NCBI GenBank assembly: GCA_013695115.1
Contig: JACDBD010000067.1
Location: 1 to 6,365 of the forward strand
Source: Actinomycetota bacterium
GTDB lineage: Bacteria > Actinomycetota > Acidimicrobiia > IMCC26256 > JACDBD01
Reading direction: 5' to 3'
DNA length: 6,365 nt
The notes under the pieces are model-generated. The model did not search any database and had not been told where the DNA came from. It was given only the letters and a program-made list of their open reading frames with translations. The position numbers and the translations under genes are program-made. Every line of letters begins with the position of its first letter. The stretch's first letter is position 1. Below are positions 4,424 through 6,365 of the stretch, in pieces.

Positions 4424-6019
4424 GTGCGCAAGTACGTCGTCTATCTCGTCGTCGTGTTCGTCGTCGTGCTCGGCGCGCTGGTCGCCACCATCGTGAGGGG
4501 CCAGAGCCCGGTGCTCGGGCTCGACCTGCAAGGGGGCGTCTCGGTCCGGCTCGTCCCGGTCGGTGATCCGCCCTCGGGGTCGCTCGACGTCGCCGTGGAC
4601 ATCATCCGCAACCGGGTCGACGCCCTCGGCGTGGCGGAGTCCGAGGTCACCAAAGAGGGCAACAACATCGTGGTGAACCTTCCGGGCGTGAAGGACCGCG
4701 ACAAGGCCCAGCGCATCGTCGGCCGCACCGCCGAGCTCCGATTCCGGCCCGTGCTCGCCGAGGTGCCGCCGTTGGAGGAGAAGCCGCCCGAGACCACGAC
4801 CACCACCGGCGACCCGGCGACGTCGCTCCCGCCCGACTCGACGACGACCACGACCACGACGACGCCGGCCAACGACGAGGCCACGAGGGCGGCGGTGCAG
4901 GCGGCGCTCGATGTCTGCACCAGCGGCGACCTCGAGGGTGCCTTGACCCAGTTGACCGCGATCCCGGCGGAGATCCCGAATACGAGGGTCGCCGACGATA
5001 AGGCCAAGGCGTGCGTGGTCCTGCCGCTCTTCCGGTCGGAGGACGACGAGCCGGCGGCGCGGTACCTGCTCGGGCCGGCGTGCGTCGACCAGGAGTGCAC
5101 CGGCGGCACCTTCACGGGGAAGGACATCAGCGGGGCCGACACGGAGTTCCAGTCGGGCCAGGGCTACGCGGTGAACGTCGACTTCAAGGATTCGGGCGCG
5201 GAGAAGATCAACGGGTTCGCGGGGAGGATGTTCGGGCTCCAGCCGCCCCAGAACCAGATGGCGATCACGCTCGACGGCATCGTGCAGTCGGCCCCGGCCT
5301 TCCAGGACAGCACGTTCCCCGATCGCACCGTGTCGATCACGGGCGGCTTCTCCCGTAGCGAGGCCGAGGACCTCGCCCGACTCCTCCGCTACGGCGCGCT
5401 CCCGGTGCGCTTCGACGAGAGCCAGCAGACGGTCGAGAACGTGTCGCCGACCCTCGGCAAGGACCAGCTGCGAGCGGGCATCGCCTCCGGCCTCATCGGC
5501 ATCGCGCTCGTCTCGCTCTACATGTTCCTGTACTACCGGCTCCTCGGGCTGGTCGTGCTGGTGGGCCTGGCGCTGACGGCGGCCGCGACGTACTCGCTGA
5601 TCTCCTATCTGGGCGATTCGATCGGACTCGCGCTCACCCTGGCCGGCGTCACCGGACTGATCGTGTCGGTGGGCGTCACGGTCGACTCGTACGTCGTGTA
5701 CTTCGAGCGCCTGAAGGACGAGGTGCGCAGCGGCAAGACGGTGCGGTCGTCGGTCGACCGGGGCTTCGCCCGCTCGTTCCAGACGATCCTGGCCGCCGAC
5801 CTGGTGTCGCTCATCGGCGCGGCGGTGCTGTACGCGCTGGCGATCGGATCGGTGCGCGGCTTCGCCTTCTTCCTCGGACTGGCGACGCTGCTCGACCTCG
5901 TCGTCGCCTACTTCTTCATGCATCCGCTGGTCGTGCTCCTGGCCCGACGCCCCGGGTTCCTCCGTGCCCGCTACGTAGGCATCGCCTCCGGCCTCGACGC
6001 CCAGGAGGCCTCCACATGA
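4424..6019 (+). CDS. secD: SecD, protein translocase subunit
   Basis: SecD, with SecF, uses the proton gradient to pull preproteins through SecYEG from the outer face. The protein has 531 residues. TM1 (about 5-23) is followed by LGLDLQGG (31-38), the hallmark D1 motif. The periplasmic-side P1 region (about 30-345) contains DIIRNRVDALGV (59-70) and a low-complexity linker (115-150) with runs of five and eight Thr. An actinobacterial-type insert then carries four Cys (C165, C197, C220, C225) around RYLLGPA (213-219), followed by ITLDGIVQSAPAF (281-293) and LLRYGALPVRF (320-330). Five further TM helices lie at about 350-371, 373-395, 399-420, 455-475 and 478-507. Helix 4 ends in GVTVDSYVVYFERLKDE (417-433), whose D421 is the conserved membrane aspartate. 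The GTG start has only a weak AGG nearby. The stop overlaps a micro-ORF start. Confidence 0.96.
   Translation: MRKYVVYLVVVFVVVLGALVATIVRGQSPVLGLDLQGGVSVRLVPVGDPPSGSLDVAVDIIRNRVDALGVAESEVTKEGNNIVVNLPGVKDRDKAQRIVGRTAELRFRPVLAEVPPLEEKPPETTTTTGDPATSLPPDSTTTTTTTTPANDEATRAAVQAALDVCTSGDLEGALTQLTAIPAEIPNTRVADDKAKACVVLPLFRSEDDEPAARYLLGPACVDQECTGGTFTGKDISGADTEFQSGQGYAVNVDFKDSGAEKINGFAGRMFGLQPPQNQMAITLDGIVQSAPAFQDSTFPDRTVSITGGFSRSEAEDLARLLRYGALPVRFDESQQTVENVSPTLGKDQLRAGIASGLIGIALVSLYMFLYYRLLGLVVLVGLALTAAATYSLISYLGDSIGLALTLAGVTGLIVSVGVTVDSYVVYFERLKDEVRSGKTVRSSVDRGFARSFQTILAADLVSLIGAAVLYALAIGSVRGFAFFLGLATLLDLVVAYFFMHPLVVLLARRPGFLRARYVGIASGLDAQEAST
4793..4864 (+). repeat. ACG/ACC low-complexity tract encoding poly-Thr linker in secD
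   Basis: Within secD codons 124-147, two runs of threonine codons (five Thr at 4793-4807, eight Thr at 4841-4864) flank a Pro/Ser-rich stretch. The codons alternate ACG and ACC, so the DNA is a short imperfect trinucleotide repeat. The encoded Thr/Pro linker lies in the extracytoplasmic P1 domain, between the first P1 strand region and the Cys-containing insert. It is a plausible flexible spacer that could vary in length between strains. Confidence 0.75.
6003..6008 (+). promoter_or_regulatory. Strong Shine-Dalgarno at the secD end, spaced for the micro-ORF
   Basis: AGGAGG is a full-consensus ribosome binding site. It lies seven bases before the ATG at 6016 (micro-ORF) but 21 bases before the secF ATG at 6030. 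The ideal spacing is therefore to the first ATG, which reads only MSPRT before a stop. It is part of the perfect palindrome GGAGGCCTCC (6004-6013). Confidence 0.7.
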
Positions 6020-6040
6020 GCCCGCGCACATGAGCCCGCG
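6013..6040 (+). repeat. Perfect 14-bp tandem duplication spanning the secF start
   Basis: CACATGAGCCCGCG occurs at 6013-6026 and again at 6027-6040 with no difference and no spacer. Each copy contains an ATGA. With one copy removed, the sequence reads AGGAGG, seven bases, then ATG in frame with SecF, overlapping the secD stop in the common ATGA manner. The present form therefore looks like a recent slippage-type duplication of the secF initiation region, or a sequencing/assembly artefact. A 14-bp insertion is not a multiple of three, so the first ATG no longer reads SecF. Confidence 0.9.
6016..6033 (+). CDS. Five-codon micro-ORF (MSPRT) between secD and secF
   Basis: The ATG overlaps the secD TGA as ATGA (6016-6019). 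The TGA stop overlaps the secF ATG, again as ATGA (6030-6033). AGGAGG is spaced correctly for this ATG. It was created by the 14-bp tandem duplication and its peptide repeats the first four residues of SecF. It probably has no function as a peptide; at most it acts as a leader by which ribosomes terminate and restart at secF. Confidence 0.45.
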   Translation: MSPRT

Positions 6041-6365
6041 GCACACGTTCTCCGACATCATCCACGAGCGCACCAACTTCGACTTCGTCGGGCGGGCGTG
6101 GCGGTGGGCCCTCCTGTCGGGGGCGGTGATCGTGATCTGCCTCGTGTCGCTCACCACCCGGCAACTCAACCTCGGCATCGACTTCGAAGGCGGGACGTCG
6201 TGGCTGTTCGCGGTCGAGGGGAAGAGCCCGTCGGTGGACGACGTGCGCGACACGTTGCGACCGCTCGGGTTGGCCGACGCCAAAGTGCAGATCCTGGGCA
6301 GTGATTCGGTGCGGGTCCAGGCCGAGGAGCTCCCGCCGGCCGAGCAGGAGCGGGTCACGGATGCG
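6030..6365 (+). CDS. secF: SecF, protein translocase subunit (5' part; 3' end outside window)
   Basis: The first 112 codons are present and the frame is open to the window end. SecF pairs with SecD to form the proton-driven accessory motor of the Sec translocon. The N-terminus contains a cytoplasmic stretch (1-25, with FDFVGRAWRW at 17-26), TM1 (about 26-43, ALLSGAVIVICLVSL) and LNLGIDFEGGTSWLF (46-60), which carries the family motif G-(I/T)-D-F-x-G-G. The start of the extracytoplasmic P4 domain follows, with VDDVRDTLRPLGLADAKVQ (69-87) matching the usual 'vR..l...g...v.vq' pattern. The ATG at 6030 is chosen because the ATG at 6016 is out of frame and stops after five codons, and no other start lies close upstream in this frame. 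The four or five remaining membrane helices and the stop are missing only because the window ends. Confidence 0.93.
   Translation, partial: MSPRHTFSDIIHERTNFDFVGRAWRWALLSGAVIVICLVSLTTRQLNLGIDFEGGTSWLFAVEGKSPSVDDVRDTLRPLGLADAKVQILGSDSVRVQAEELPPAEQERVTDA

Noticed and set aside
2984..6358. A 1124-codon open frame on the minus strand across ruvB, yajC, secD and secF
   Set aside because: It lies antisense to well-identified genes. The translation is Arg/Glu/Asp/His/Gly-rich low-complexity sequence without any motif, as expected when strongly GC-biased codons suppress stops in the opposite frame.
1..6365. CRISPR arrays, insertion sequences, tRNA/rRNA genes, toxin-antitoxin or phage-defence genes
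   Set aside because: Read on both strands; none found. The only exact repeats noted are the 14-bp duplication at the secF start and the Thr-codon tract.

Overview
The window is very GC-rich, gene-dense bacterial chromosome with every gene on the + strand. The gene order ruvC-ruvA-ruvB-yajC-secD-secF, the frequent GTG/TTG starts, an actinobacterial-type LexA operator (TCGAAC-N4-GTTCGA) and a poly-Thr/Pro linker in SecD point to Actinomycetota, perhaps an Acidimicrobiia-like lineage. The phylum is well supported; the class is a guess from style and gene content.

Region 1 (1-1716) is the distal end of a molybdenum-hydroxylase / aerobic carbon monoxide dehydrogenase (Cox-type) gene cluster. It holds the last 21 codons of a probable FAD-binding medium subunit (CoxM-like), a MocA-like nucleotidyltransferase for molybdenum cofactor maturation, a CoxG-like SRPBCC protein with a C-terminal transmembrane anchor, and a small secreted protein resembling the DUF3558 type. 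All junctions overlap by 1-4 bases (TTGA, ATGA, TGATG), so this is one translationally coupled unit. The catalytic subunit lies outside the window, so the substrate (CO or another) cannot be decided here.

Region 2 (1717-1867) is the only sizeable non-coding gap, 151 bp. It carries two adjacent GC-rich hairpins, a candidate terminator or REP-like element for the cox unit. It ends in a -10-like box (TAACAT) that runs into a perfect LexA/SOS operator. The operator contains the GTG start codon of ruvC, and no Shine-Dalgarno precedes that start, so a leaderless, LexA-repressed transcript is predicted.

Region 3 (1868-4060) encodes the Holliday junction resolvasome: RuvC nuclease, RuvA junction-binding protein and RuvB AAA+ motor, tightly coupled. 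Region 4 (4100-6365) encodes the Sec translocon accessory complex YajC-SecD-SecF, with SecF cut off by the window end. The 39-bp gap between ruvB and yajC shows no obvious promoter, so the sec genes may be read from the same SOS-type promoter, from one further inside the operon, or from one I could not recognise.

The most unusual local structure is at the secD/secF junction. A perfect 14-bp tandem duplication (6013-6040) has copied the secF start region. The well-spaced ribosome binding site now faces a five-codon micro-ORF. The start of this micro-ORF overlaps the secD stop, and its stop overlaps the real secF start, giving two ATGA junctions 14 bp apart. I see no mobile elements, CRISPR arrays, tRNA or rRNA genes, and no clearly novel multi-gene system.
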